From Galerina marginata (taxonomy: Eukaryota; Basidiomycota; Agaricomycetes; Agaricales; Galerinaceae), in the NCBI GenBank assembly GCA_023014335.1, contig JAECYW010000002.1:3844001-3908000 (forward strand): 64,000 nt of DNA, read 5' to 3'. The position numbers and the translations under genes were made by a program. How positions within the stretch are numbered: position 1 is the stretch's first letter; every line of letters starts with the position of its first letter. The notes beneath the pieces are model-generated. The model was not told where the DNA came from, did no database searches, and saw nothing but the letters and a program-made list of their open reading frames with translations. Shown piece after piece: positions 23,501-35,404 of the stretch.

Positions 23501-26151
23501 CAAGGCATAAAGCTATTTCACGCCCGTAAAAGTTAGACGGGTATCAATGCAATATAGATCAAAGAACGGACACGATCAACTGTGATGAATAGGGGGAAAT
23601 GTTTATCATCGAGCTCGCTGAATCTGCGTGGAAGATCACTCCTCCAGTCAGCGTCATCATCTTCGTTTTTGAGATAGATCTCATCTCCGGTTATCTTGAG
23701 GTTTGCCAGCCTGGTATCCGCACTGGTGTTGGACGTAGCAAGGGACGCGAAATATGTAGCAAAGAGTTCCTCGACTTTCCCTGCGAGAACACGGGATTGG
23801 GTGACGAAAACCTGCCTCGGCTGTCTGAAATCGTCGCCGATCATTCGATAGGCACGTTCAATCCAAAGCATCTTGAAGAGCATGGTTGTTGTTTTCCTTA
23901 ATTATGACACTGAGTGGGATACGTCTATCGCCTCATAAAACCACATACCCAGTTCCACTGCGTCCCAACACGTAGCATGAAGACGGATACTGAATAATTG
24001 TCCTTTCATGCGCTCTACAGAAAGCTTAATCAATATGACATTCAATTCCAGGACACAAGATTTCTTACGAGACCTCAAACGGGAACGCAACATCACGGTC
24101 TGCTTCGATACCTATATGGCATTGAAAGTAAGCAGAGATCAATAACCTTTCCGATTATCATCGGACTTACTATCAAGAAGTTCCTAATATTTGTGTTGCT
24201 TAGAGCGGCATCATGGAGTTAGGAACTTGGAAACTAACCTGCGACAAAGTTATGTATTTCTCCAAACTATGAGACGTGTCAGCTAATTCCACGCAATAAT
24301 GGATATACGCACGTCAAGATTTTGTGCAACTTTTCATCGTCAATGAAATCTGAACTCATATACAAAGCAAAAGCTTACTTGGTTGGCATCATCGCCAGCT
24401 AAATCGGGGATGCGTTCCATGGGGTGCTCTTCAAGTTCTTTTTCAACCCTACTTGCAGGATGAAAAGATACCGGTTGATAGACATTGCCTTTGTCAGATG
24501 AACGACGTTGCACGCATCTTCCGAACGAGTAAAAAATGAACATATGTCATGTTAATATCTCAACGCGTGAATCTCTCACCTTTCTCTGTATTCTCTACCC
24601 CTCTTACCAAGCTGGGATGCGACATAGTCCCACAAGCGGTTATCCATCTGAGCGTGGGTGTAAATACCAAAAATTCTGACAACTAAAACGCAAATTGTGG
24701 GCAATGATATTGCTTATTCATGATGTAAATGACCTTGGACTTCTGACTGGAGAACAGGGTTAGCAAACCGATCTCAAATGAAGGGGAAGAAACATACATC
24801 AGCATCATACTCCGGGATACAGTCGATTTGATACTAAGATACATTGTTAGAGAAGCGAGGAAAGCTAACTGCCAGCCACACTTACCACCAAGCGAAGATC
24901 TCCAGTCATTTTCGCCTCAAAGATAGGCACTTCTGTAGTAGGACCATTCAGCCTTTTCTGATTATCATTGGAGAAATGTCCTTCCGATAACTCTCTGTAC
25001 ATGTAATGAATCAAGTCAGTTGCGATTATAGTACTCAGGATATGACGACTGACTTGATCTTCTTGACGATAATCTCAAAAGATTTCTTACCCTTCCGACG
25101 GTATTCTCTGAGATTCTTGTCAGCGCGTGACGAAACGAGAATTCTCCATGCTCCAAAACCTTCCGGGCTATCAAAGTACAAGGCACTACGAAGTAGGAAC
25201 AGTAAGTAAGTGCCATTCGAGGAGAAAAAGACAGACGATTTCATGGGTTGGACCATGGGGAACGCTGCTGGGATATCAGTTGTCGGTGCGAGAGGAGGCG
25301 AGTCATCTGTTGATGCCACCGGTTCTGTTATTATTTTGAGTTCTGCAGGACGTCGCTGAGGAATAAAGCTTTCTTTGATGGTGTTAAAGATTTCAGGGGT
25401 TCGTATCTCGGTGAGATAAAACTGATCGTCCATTAACCTCTCGTAACAAAAAGCAATTGATAATGACATACCTCTAGAATGCTTCTGAGGTGACTCAAAA
25501 GAGCAGTAGTAGCGGTCGCAGCAGCGAAAGACGTTTGAGGTACAGGCACGTCGATCAAGGTAAATAGTTCCTCATTGAGACTGAATTTTCGAGCAGCTTT
25601 TCCAGCCAGCTTCGTTTCTCTCTGACTACTTTTTGTCTTGAACTTCTTGGGAGCTCCAACGCGATCGGGACCGCCTTGATGTACATCTCCCAAGAGGGTC
25701 ATGTCAAAAAGCGCCTGTAAGACTTCCGGTGCGAGTCTTACAGTCTGATGATGATTTCTGAGGAGAGCAGCGATGCTCTCGTCGGCAGACGGATAGAAAA
25801 GAAACGATTTTGAAAGTCTCGATAGCAACTTGCAGGAAAACGAAGTCTCGAACGCCTTGGACTCAGACGTTGGAAATTGTTCGAGAATCCAAGCTTGCAA
25901 AGGAATTTCGTCACTTAGACCTGGTCGCCGTGAGTCAATAGCCTGGATTCGAAGAGGTCGAAAAACTTGCCTGATAAAACTAGTTCAACAATATGGCTTT
26001 GTTCAAGAACACCATCAAGGGCCTGGACATGGTTCGATCGGTTGATCGCCGCAGCGAATTCATCCAGGGCATTGTATATGTTCTCAGTGGTTATGAGATT
26101 CTTTGGATCGAACAGTCCTGTTCGATAGGTGACTTTGCGTATTTGACTCAT
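17515..26151 (-). CDS. Giant UvrD/TRANK1-like superfamily 1 helicase
   Basis: One gene of about 8.6 kb with dozens of short introns is inferred; I estimate about 2,000 residues or slightly more. The ATG at 26151 (MSQIRKVTYRTGLFDP) follows a TATA box. In order along the protein are a long helical N-terminal region, the Walker A loop VLGRSGTGKTT (split by an intron near 23950-23895), VFVTQSRVLAGKVEELF, motif II VDEAQDN (near 22800), motif III AGDTAQTISAGSSFRF (near 22650), motif IV HLAVNYRSHAGIVN (near 22455), and the C-terminal helicase signature LYIAITRARNNFRI (near 21610). A TPR-like helical section follows, with YALARDSYEKAQ and AAQGYRLAENFTKAARLLYKEKAYEEL. The tail contains an IQ-like segment (VQKKCRIVLERRR) and an acidic end. 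All helicase motifs look intact. Similar basidiomycete proteins resemble TPR/ankyrin protein TRANK1. The biological role is not established. Confidence 0.82.
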
Positions 26152-26196
26152 GGCAGGAACCAAGATGCGGTGGGAAGTGCTCCTGCAGATGCTCCT

Positions 26197-26202
26197 TTTA
26201 TA
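26197..26202 (-). promoter_or_regulatory. TATA box of the giant helicase gene
   Basis: TATAAAAGG reads on the minus strand about 45 nt upstream of the ATG at 26151. This supports that start codon over an upstream exon. Confidence 0.6.
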
Positions 26203-27855
26203 GTCTAAGCATGAGAAGATGTAACTGCGGCACGAACGGGGTCGTCACATGGGCTTTGGGCGCTTATTCTCGTCCACAGATACTCGACATAGCAAACTTA
26301 TCGGACGGCCAAAGGCCTTGCAAGAGCCCTGGAAATTTCCCGAGTTCGTTATCCTGTAAACCAAGGTTAAAATGAGTATATCCCTTGATAAAAACTCTCT
26401 ATAAACAAGTGAGAATCCAAAGACGACGGCGAATGTGAGAACCTGCGGATAAGAACGAACCTTGAGGTCGTTTGACAGTTCCCCGTGACAAGCACACAAT
26501 TCAATTTGTGACCAAGTTGTGTGCATCGCGGCCATGCGCAGGAAAAGATGTATCGAACGACCGTCCTCGAGGCTCTATTAACCTAACAACGGAGAGTTCA
26601 GTTCACTTTAGAAGCCCGAGCAGATACTCAAATCTCGGGCCTCGACGGTAATGGACGATATCACACTCAGTAAAATTCATCAACGCTTCGAAAGTTGGAG
26701 ATTATAACAGACTTCAGTGTACATCAAAGGCCACAGTCGTTGCCTGAAACCATGAGTGACAAAAAGAACTGGCAACAATGAGGGCTGGAACAACTTCCAA
26801 AAACACCTTCAGTCACGCTGCACAAGAAAGTCATTAGCACTAGTAGTAAGTATTGATATCGTTCCCAGGTGAGACTCACGTATACATCCCTTCTGAGAGA
26901 TTTTCCGAGTTCCCCATCGTCTCGTCTGTACCCAACTCCATTGTCGACATATTTTACCCTTAAATTCTTTCGCGGGGTGAGACTGAAGCGAATACGTCCA
27001 ACCACTCTTGTTTCCTTGTCTTGAGTCTTTTCGAGACTGGTCATTTTGCTTCTACGCAAGACGGAGTGAATGAGAATGACAAGGAATCATATACTCGAAT
27101 GATAAAAATGAGACAACCTATGACTTATGATTGTCTCTGTGTGGTGCCTAATCCACCCTCGTCGTCGTGGTCGTCTCTGGGCTCCAGCAGACCGTTTGTG
27201 TAAAAGACCCTTTCGCATCTCTGCTATTTGCGCAAGCTCCTTTACTTTTGTCTTCTTCCCGAAAAGCGAAGAGGACTCAGACAACCGCTGCCAGCGCGTG
27301 TATATTTAAAAGGTCGAGGCCATCCCAGAAAAACAGTCAAATTGGAGGTTCCTTCGCAAAAGAAAGAAGTGCTGGCTGTGCAGCTTGCAGTGAGGTCTAT
27401 AAATTAGAGACGCATGAATAACATACTGAGGGAGTACTCGAGTACGTACTGGGCCTGTTCAGTGTGATGGGCTGTATACCAATTCTGTCATTCACGGTGG
27501 CCAACAAAGGTCCTGCAGCGGCATTCCCGGGTCCACGTCTGGGTGTCCAGGATCGGTACCCGTAAGTTTAATAACGCGTCTCGTTCCGGCCTAACGCGCC
27601 GTTCTTCAATGGCTCCACAAATTGTAAGAGAAGGTTTTCTTGTCTTGCATTCTTCTTTGCACTTTGCGGTCGTGTTCGGTTTGTTATAACGTCGGCAGCC
27701 TCATTCAAATTGGTCAACGTCAACAGGTCCCATTACGTAATTATGTACCACTGTCCAGTGACCTGACTTTGGTTCTTGAATCTTTGAAGACCCGTCGTCT
27801 TAGTTCTATCAAACTTTCCAGAACCCTCATCATCCCTTTCAAGCATCTCTCAAAA
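26203..27855. other. Divergent intergenic region of 1.65 kb
   Basis: It lies between the divergent helicase and Swc2 genes. A minus-strand candidate starts at 27044 (MTSLEKTQDKETR) and reads about 106 codons, but a plausible intron with a CTAAT branch would end it after about 57. A TTTAAATATA motif lies upstream near 27300. I do not recognise the product and leave it uncalled. Confidence 0.4.
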
Positions 27856-29740
27856 ATGGAAAATATAATTCCAGATACACCGACGGAAATGTTGGTCGCC
27901 CGGAGACCGAAGAGAACCACAGCAGGAAACCGGTGTGTTGACCATTTCATATCCTTATTCTTCATGTTCTTAATGGGTGTTCAGTATGGAAGCTGCCTTA
28001 GCTGAGATGGTGCTGGAAGATGCGGCGAAGGAACTGGATGACGACAACGACTTTGTCAATGACAAAGGTACGCTCTTTCCGCTTCTGTGACGGAGTCCCC
28101 CCTCTTACTCGTTCAGACGGTGTTTAGATGAGGAGGATATTTTTGGCTCTGACTTTGAGAGCACTGATGAAGAAGCAGAAAAGCAAGCAGAGGTGGCCGG
28201 TGAAACAGAGGTCATGAATGAAGAACGGAGGATTAAAAAGGTCTGCCACTCCTAGGTCCGCGGTACGGTCACTAATGTTGCTTGCTAGGCAGCCCGTACT
28301 CGATTGGAGAAAGTTACTGCTGCCGCACATGCGAAACACAAGTCTACGTTTAATTCTGACATCCAATTGTCCTCTCCCGCTCCGAAAGTTAAAAAGGTCC
28401 GGGTAAACCAACATGTTTCATTGGGTGTCGTTATGGATGCTGAGAGTGGAAAAGTTGTCGATATTGGGAGGAAGGATATCGCCGGAAAGAAGAGAATGAG
28501 TCAACGAAAACACACTGTTCAGAATACATCTGCAACGGTTACGCGATTGAAGCAATCTCAAGCAAAAAAGGTGTGTTCTATACCAGATTTAGTCTGCACC
28601 TTGTACTTAAAATTTCCTTAGGCTCTACAGCCTAAGAAGGCGAAAGCCGAATATAAGAAATATACTCAAGCGGAACTTATCGCTCTTGCTTTGGATACAG
28701 AAGAAGGGAACATTGTGGAACATCGTGATTATCTAAAAAACGAAGCTGAAAAACGGAAGCGTGCCAGAGTTGTCCGAACAACTGTGAGCGGTCCATTGCT
28801 CAGATGGGTGAGCCGCAAAGAGGAGGACAAAGTTCTAGTCCCGCCACCTCCGCCGCCTGCTCCCGTCGTCCCAGCACCACAGCCACCCGTCCCATCTGTG
28901 TATAGGAGTGTCTATGGACCGCCTGGAAGCTTGTTCACCCCCACGACCTACACATACGCGGGTGGGAACGCCATGGTTTCTACGATTGCTTCGACCTCTA
29001 GTTCGCATGCCCAAATCAGCACCTCGGCTTCTGCTACCTCCCAACCCGCAACAACCTTTTCGTATTACCAACACTATTTAGATTCTACCTCTTCTGCATT
29101 CCCCATGTGGCCTCCTCCAACACCACTACAGACTCTTCAACAGTCGACATTTACACCTGCGTCTTCGTCAACAAATGCAATTCCACCTGCCCCTGGCCAG
29201 CAGCAAACGACAACATTTACATCGACGCAAACGGCTACTACAGCACCTCAACAGGCATCAACCAGTCCACTGCCGCCTCCCGAGCCAGAATACCGCATAG
29301 AAGCTGCCACAAAAAATTATATCGTCCACGAATTGGCGCAGCATAGAGGTGCTCCCAAACCGACATGGGCGGAAAGCATGCAAGCTATGTTTGGTGATCA
29401 CGTCAAGTGGGATGAGGTCAAGGTCTTTGTTGGCAAAGGACGTCCTTTATGTGAGCCCTCTTTTACCTTTTTCTACCGACGGCTTGGACTGAACCCATTG
29501 GCAGCCCGACCCAGGCAAGTGTGCCCGATAACTGGACGACAGGCTCACTATCTGGACCCGCGATCTGGCGTGCCATACGCAGATAGCTATGCTTACAAAG
29601 TCCTTACGCAATTGCTGGGTCACGAATATGTATGGAGTCCATCATTGGGATGTTATCTTAACCACGAAAAGCCTCCGCCTGGTTCTGTGCAGCAGCCAAC
29701 AAGTTCTGGCGCTGACGATGCCATGAGTGTTGATGAATGA
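27856..29740 (+). CDS. SWC2: Swc2/YL1 (Vps72), SWR1-complex H2A.Z-binding subunit
   Basis: Exons 27856-27932, 27985-28067, 28128-28240, 28289-28570, 28622-29450 and 29505-29740 give about 539 aa. The N-terminal YL1 region has RRPKRTTAGNRM, an acidic stretch DEEDIFGSDFESTDEEAE and the basic RLEKVTAAAHAKHK, the arrangement that binds H2A.Z-H2B in this family. A Pro/Ser/Thr/Gln-rich linker of about 160 residues follows. The C-terminal YL1 domain is clear: PRQVCPITGRQAHYLDP then VPYADSYAYKVL and YVWSPSLGCYLN. The last intron (29451-29504) is 54 nt without a stop, so a single-ORF reading adds 18 false residues inside the YL1 domain. The protein acts in the nucleus in replacing H2A with H2A.Z. Confidence 0.93.
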
Positions 29741-30002
29741 GGGTCGGTTATTCAGCCTAGTAAATTCTCTTTACTATTCCTATCGAGTCAGCCATTTTTA
29801 ACAACTTTTCGAAGGTTATTTACGCTATTAATGATATTTCGATCGTTGTACTTGCTCTAATAAACTTCGACCACACCTTCTGGTGTCGCTTTCCGTGCCA
29901 TTGCCCCTGGCTCAGACTTTTGTTTGTCGAGGCTGACGAAGCCAAACATCGAACCTCCAAACTTCAATCCAATTTCTTTCTTCTCCGTTTTTATACTGAG
30001 CC

Positions 30003-33000
30003 ATGTCTAGCAACAGTAAAGCCACGATGTCTTCCAGACCAACGACTAGTCGACCTTGGACCGGACAAACTGGTGACTTTTCTTCAACGAACGGCCAAAG
30101 TCGACCTTGGACCGGTCAGTCTCGACCCACCACAGCGCGTCCTATGACTGCTGCTTCAGTCCGATATGATGGTTCATATGTCGTTGCGGTCCTTGAAGGG
30201 AGGGGGGTATCCAGAGAAGTTGGGATAGCTGCCCTCGACAAGGACACTGGGAAAGTGATGCTTGTCCAGGTACTGTGGCGGTTTACCTTCATATATGCGC
30301 GGTCTTCGACTTTTCTTCGTATTAGGTTGCAGATTGCCAAACTTATGTCAAGACCTTGCATCAGATGCACATTCACAATCCTTGTCTTGTTCTCATCCCT
30401 GACACATTTTTATCTGCCTCGGATGCCGCTCTGGCTCCATCTGGCAAGCGCTCTGCGTCTACCTCGCTGCTTGTGGAGTATATTCGAGAAGAATTCCCTG
30501 GAACCCAAATCGAGCCAGTGGGCCGTCGATACTGGAACGACGCTGGTGGTTAGTGTATGCGGTCCCACCTTAATCTATCCCGTTTACATATACTTTTCCA
30601 GGACTGGAATTTGTTCTTCAACTTTGTGTCGAAGATGATGAACGCGCAGGAACTGTCCTCGCCGTGTCGAACAAGTAGATGAAGATCTTCTTTCGATTTT
30701 ATCTTAGCATTTACGACCTCTGTTTAGATACTACGCTTTGTCGGCTGCATGTGCACTCTTCAAATATACAGAGGGACGACTCAACACTCGCTTCGCCGCC
30801 GCATCATTAAGAATCAGGTATATTCCCGTCGAGGGCACGATGATGATCGATCCTGACACTGCGCGAAATCTCGAACTTGTTGGCAATATGACTTACAAAA
30901 AGTCAACCCATTCACTATTTGGGTAAGTCGCAAACTTATTGCTGGGCGTACATATTTGATTGTTCTTTACTTGCCTCAGGATTCTCAATTACACCTTTAC
31001 TCCCATGGCTTCGAGACTATTGAGAGTCAACATCTTGTCCCCTATAACTGGTCCGTTTAGCTGATTCCTTGTATCGGCATATTCTGACGGTTGCGAAAGT
31101 ACAAAGCTCTATCAATGCTCGTTTAGATGTGGTTGAAGGTCTATTAAAATCTGATACTGGAAGGTGTCGTTGATAGAATTGTGCAGAGCTCGTCAACGCC
31201 GAGGATCGATTTACCTATGTACGCGATGCTTTGAAGACCCTCAACAAAATGGACTTCGACAAGCTGATCGTTGCGGCATGTCTTTCCGCTCTCATTGTTC
31301 TCTCGACGCGACTGAATGGTCAGATTAGTTGGCGTCTTCGGAAGTCAAAATCTCGACCAATGCAAAACCTGCATCTCAACGAGTCCTACAGATTCTTAAC
31401 CTGCGAAACGTTGTCAAGAACTTGCCCATATTACGCAAAGCCTTGGAAGGTAGTCAATCGCAGCTCCTTAGGATTATCTGCGACGTGAGCCCTCCGTCTG
31501 CCAATTCATTGCTCGTTGGTAAATATTCTCCGACGTAGATGCTGGACGACGAAAGGATCGATAAGATTGATAAGCTGGTGTCTGATCATCTGAATGAAGA
31601 AGGTGTGCCGGCGAAGGTCCGTATTAAGCGTCGTTTTCTAACCAAAGCTAATGAAATGGACAGGGTGGCCTTGCAGCTGTTAATTCGCGTGTATATGCTG
31701 TCAAGGCAAACAGAAATCGCTTGCTTGACGTTGCTCGCGAGACTTATAAGGAAAACATTGGAGATATTTACCAACTTAATCGCACACTTTCTGAAGAGCA
31801 CGACTTACCGTTGACACTTGTATATCAAGAAACAGGGTTCATTTTTGCCCTGAAAAAAATTGAACTCGAAGGAGAGTTACCGAAGGGTTTTGTGAACGTT
31901 GCCATGAAGAAAGGCAGATGGATGTTCTCCAGTATGGAGCTGGTGTGTTTCCGGTGATTTGTCCTCGATTTCTGTCACTGATATGTTTGTCTGCAGAAAA
32001 AAATGAACTCACGAATGAAAGACGCTTTGGACGAAACCTTATTATTGAGTGACAAGTACGCAATTTCGGTGCTACATTGTTCCTTATCAATGTTAATTGC
32101 TTCACAGAATTGTACAGGATCTCATGTCAGAGATTGTCGGTGACATTGGAGCCCTATACAAAGCCTCGGAAGCTGTAATGTTTATTTTAAATACCTCTAC
32201 CGTTAAGGACTACTCATGAGGTTTCAGGTTGCCCTGGTTGACATGCTCTGGTCATTCGCTCACGCATCCATCAGTAAGATTGGTATATGTCGTGCTTTAA
32301 ATTTTCTAATAATACCCTCTTCAGTGCGTAACTATGGTTAGGACACAATTTGTTTCTCGATCCATACTTCAGTTTTCGTACCCGTTCAGTTCGACCGGAA
32401 TTCACAGGTACTTTGGCAATCAAGTCGGGCCGACATCCTGTCCTAGAGACATTGCAAGCAGCTGGCACACTTGTTCCAAACGACGTTTACTGCGACGATT
32501 CCTCTTCCTTCCAGATCATCCAAGGCCCTAAGTCTGTCTATTTCCTCCTCTCGCGTCGTTTTTCGAGCTCATCCGGTATTCAGTATGTCTGGTAACGTTT
32601 GAAAACTCTCGTTTGAACCTTACGTTACTCAGCCTCTTGAACAGGGAAAAGTACCTATCTGCGAGAAGTCGGACTGTTAACTGTGATGGCCTTTTGTGGC
32701 TGTTTTGTTCCCGCCGAATATGCGAGCTTCAGGTTTTTATTCAAATGTGCAATTGGAATTCAGCTACCATTTTGACCGATTATACATATATTAGAATTCA
32801 TGACTTCCTATTATCGCGGCTGTCGAACGACGATGATCTAGAGAAAAGTCTGAGTACGTTTGCCAGCGAGATGGCATCATCTGCTATGATCCTTGGTCAA
32901 TTCCAAAATTTGCTGAGTCTCGATCCTCCCCTGATTTTCGTCAATATCCAGGGTTGGCTACTCAAAATTCGTTGGTTCTTGTCGATGAACTCGGGCGAGG

Positions 33001-33905
33001 AACTTCACCAAGGGAGGGGGTCGGAATATCACACGCTATCGCAGAAGGGTTAATCTCTCTCAAGGTAGGTTTCTTATGGGTCTTGCCATAGATCGCCGAG
33101 ATTGACATCTCGATGCAGTGCTTCGTCTTTTTTGCAACGTTGGTTAACTTTGCATTAAGTTCAGCCTTCCCTCTCATTCCATGTACTCCATGGTACATTA
33201 TACAGGCATTTTAGCGAACTGACGAAAACACTATCACGACAACCAACTGTTATCAAGTACGCGATATATATATTTAAATGTGGAAGTAGCCTGCTTATTT
33301 TTTGCAGTTTACACCTGTCGGTGCAGGTAACGAGCACTTTGTCTTCCTGCTTCGCCCATTTATGGGTTCTAAATTCAGCGAGCTCGCCCATCGTCTTCTA
33401 ACTTCGGAATTACCTTTCAATACAAGTAAGTCAGGGATAAATTTCACGAGCGGGCGCCCGTTTATATCCTAACCTACAGAATTCTCGACGGTGCTGCGGA
33501 GGACACCGGACATTACGGTCTACATTTACTCTTTCATGAATTTAGTTGGCACTGATGTTATTACGGTGCAGGGATAGAACTTGCACGACTTGCCGATCTG
33601 CCTGCAGACATCTTGGTTGAGGGTAGGAGAGTTGCAGAGAAGCTGGCCGCTCTGCAAACGATGCACGAAGAATCGAGCGATGGCCACCAGATTGCAGTTC
33701 GAAGAAAGGCACTGTTGAGGGTATACCGGCTCTATCTTTCTAGAATAATCTCAATCCTACCACTTACACTTACACTGATATCCCTTAGCTTCGGACGCAG
33801 CTCCTTCAGGCTTGCGAACATTCGACATTACCTGACCAAGAATTGCTGGCCTACATCGGACGTTTCCAGGCTGACATCGCGAAAGCTTTTTTACCCCGCC
33901 AATAA
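30003..33905 (+). CDS. MSH4: Meiotic MutS homologue Msh4
   Basis: This is a multi-exon gene of about 3.9 kb. It lacks a mismatch-recognition MutS domain I, as expected for Msh4. After a repetitive N-terminus (two SRPWTGQ copies) comes the connector domain [20 protein letters not shown]. The core follows with [22 protein letters not shown], the clamp region, and [21 protein letters not shown]. The ATPase is intact: Walker A GPNMSGKST (split by an intron, nt ~32520-32660), [22 protein letters not shown], Walker [12 protein letters not shown] (about 32970-33002) and FFATHFSEL. The order and these blocks match Msh4 better than Msh2 or Msh5. With Msh5 it forms a clamp that stabilises recombination intermediates for crossovers in meiosis. 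The chosen ATG (30003) is the first in frame; the stop is at 33903-33905. Not every exon boundary was fixed. Confidence 0.92.
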
Positions 33906-34046
33906 AAGTTAATGGAAACGTATATTGTAATGGAGCTGTCTGCTTTCCCAGCTACCGAACGAAATGGTTATGCTACAAATGATTAATTTTACCTAACAAT
34001 GCGAGTGCCTCCTGGGCAAATACTCATCCGACGGATTACTCAGGCT

Positions 34047-34516
34047 TTAGATAAACATACCAGCTTCCCGTAGCAGCGCCATGACCTCAAGCGTGTCGGG
34101 CTTCAATTCAGGCTGCAGTCCTGCCGTTACAGCGACGAAAGCGTCCTGCCTGTTGACCTTGTACCTATAACACCATAGGTGCGGGAAATGCCCTGAGAAA
34201 TTTCAACACCTAGCAAGGCCCCTTTGATTCTATGAATACTTACCAACTTATCACATATTACAATGCCAGTTTCGCGTAAGATATTTCCTTTGCGCCATTT
34301 ACGAGTATTTCTTTCTCATCCGCGCTAAGTATCCAGACGGGATCACCAGGCTGGCAGGTAAAAAAAAAGGAGATTTATACACCCGCTAAATTTGAAAAGT
34401 GAAGTGTTTACACTAGCAAACCAATGAAATGGTTCATCGAGTGTATGAAGATGGACATCCCGCAGGGTATCCTCGACGGTGCAAGGGACAGTTTCCTTGT
34501 AGTTGCGTAATCTCAT
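34047..34516 (-). CDS. Small protein of unknown function, 103 aa
   Basis: Three exons join exactly in frame: 34516-34412, 34350-34262 and 34164-34047, giving 103 residues with standard GT/AG sites. The product begins MRLRNYKETVPCTVEDTLRD, continues with HWFASPGDPVWILSADEKE and ends with TLEVMALLREAGMFI. It is soluble, slightly acidic, with no signal peptide or membrane segment, and has two blocks that look like alternating beta strands and a C-terminal helix. I recognise no family. It is convergent with Msh4 across 141 nt. A TATATAAA on the minus strand near 34680 may be its promoter. It would be missed by ORF tracks with a length cutoff, because no exon exceeds 118 nt. Confidence rests on three consecutive phase-compatible junctions. 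Confidence 0.55.
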
Positions 34517-35404
34517 CGAAAATTGTAGGATGAAAGGTCGAGAAGAGGAAATGTATGACGGTATTAGAAAGCGAAAGGTGTAGTGAAAGATGCTGAAGAA
34601 TGTGAAAAGGGTGGGTTAGGCTGCGATGAAGGCGAGTAGTAGATGATGGTGAGGTTCCCAGGTTGAGAGACTGGTTTATATAGCCGAGAAGTATAAGCTA
34701 AATTGCGCATTGCATAATAGGAACGCGTCCCTGGAAGCCCACAGTCGAGGCGAACATGACAATAAGCAGAGTTGCAGCGTTGAGGCGAGAATGCCCCTGT
34801 CCCGCTTTTGGACCTCCTCTCTTTCCCCGTGGGCAGGTCGACATGTTCTATGAAGTTGCTAGACCAATGGCCGGCAATGTTGATCTGATCAGCTGGTCAG
34901 TCAGTTTAATTGAGGCTCCACCAAGAGACAAAAGAATCAATCTTCATCTAGGTTGACAACGAGACGTTCTCCTTGAAATGCAACATGTGGGCATTTAAGT
35001 TGATTCTGATTCAAAATTGAAATTCAAGGCCCCGGTGGGGAACCCATAAGAGCAAAAGAAGTCTTGCTCTGCCTTTAAGTCCTGACCACGAACGATAAGC
35101 TGCGGATTAGAATGGGCAGATTAGCTACTGCTGGAGCGATGTGATTTATGTAAAATGATACTTGCAGCTGGGAATCAATGGCAATAAAGTTGCAAGGACT
35201 TATGATAACTGGGTGGTGCGGCTGTCTTTCATAAGGTAGGACATGACTGCCTTATCGGACTGGCTAGCCAGTCAGCCTTGGGGTGTTAGAATATGGCATT
35301 CAACAGCAAGGGTAAGATCGAGTCACCACCTTAACGATCGAACGGTGAAGGCGGGGCGGTCCCCGAAAATTTAAGCGCAGTGTAAATGCATTCAGGCTCA
35401 GTTA
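34517..35404. other. Divergent intergenic region
   Basis: It lies between the small minus-strand gene and the ABC transporter. Frames here are short and unconvincing; promoter sequence for both genes is expected. Confidence 0.5.

Noticed and set aside
26724..27044. Minus-strand frame starting MTSLEKTQDKETR
   Set aside because: A good start context, but a likely intron with a CTAAT branch ends it at about 57 residues, and no family is recognised; support is insufficient for a gene call.
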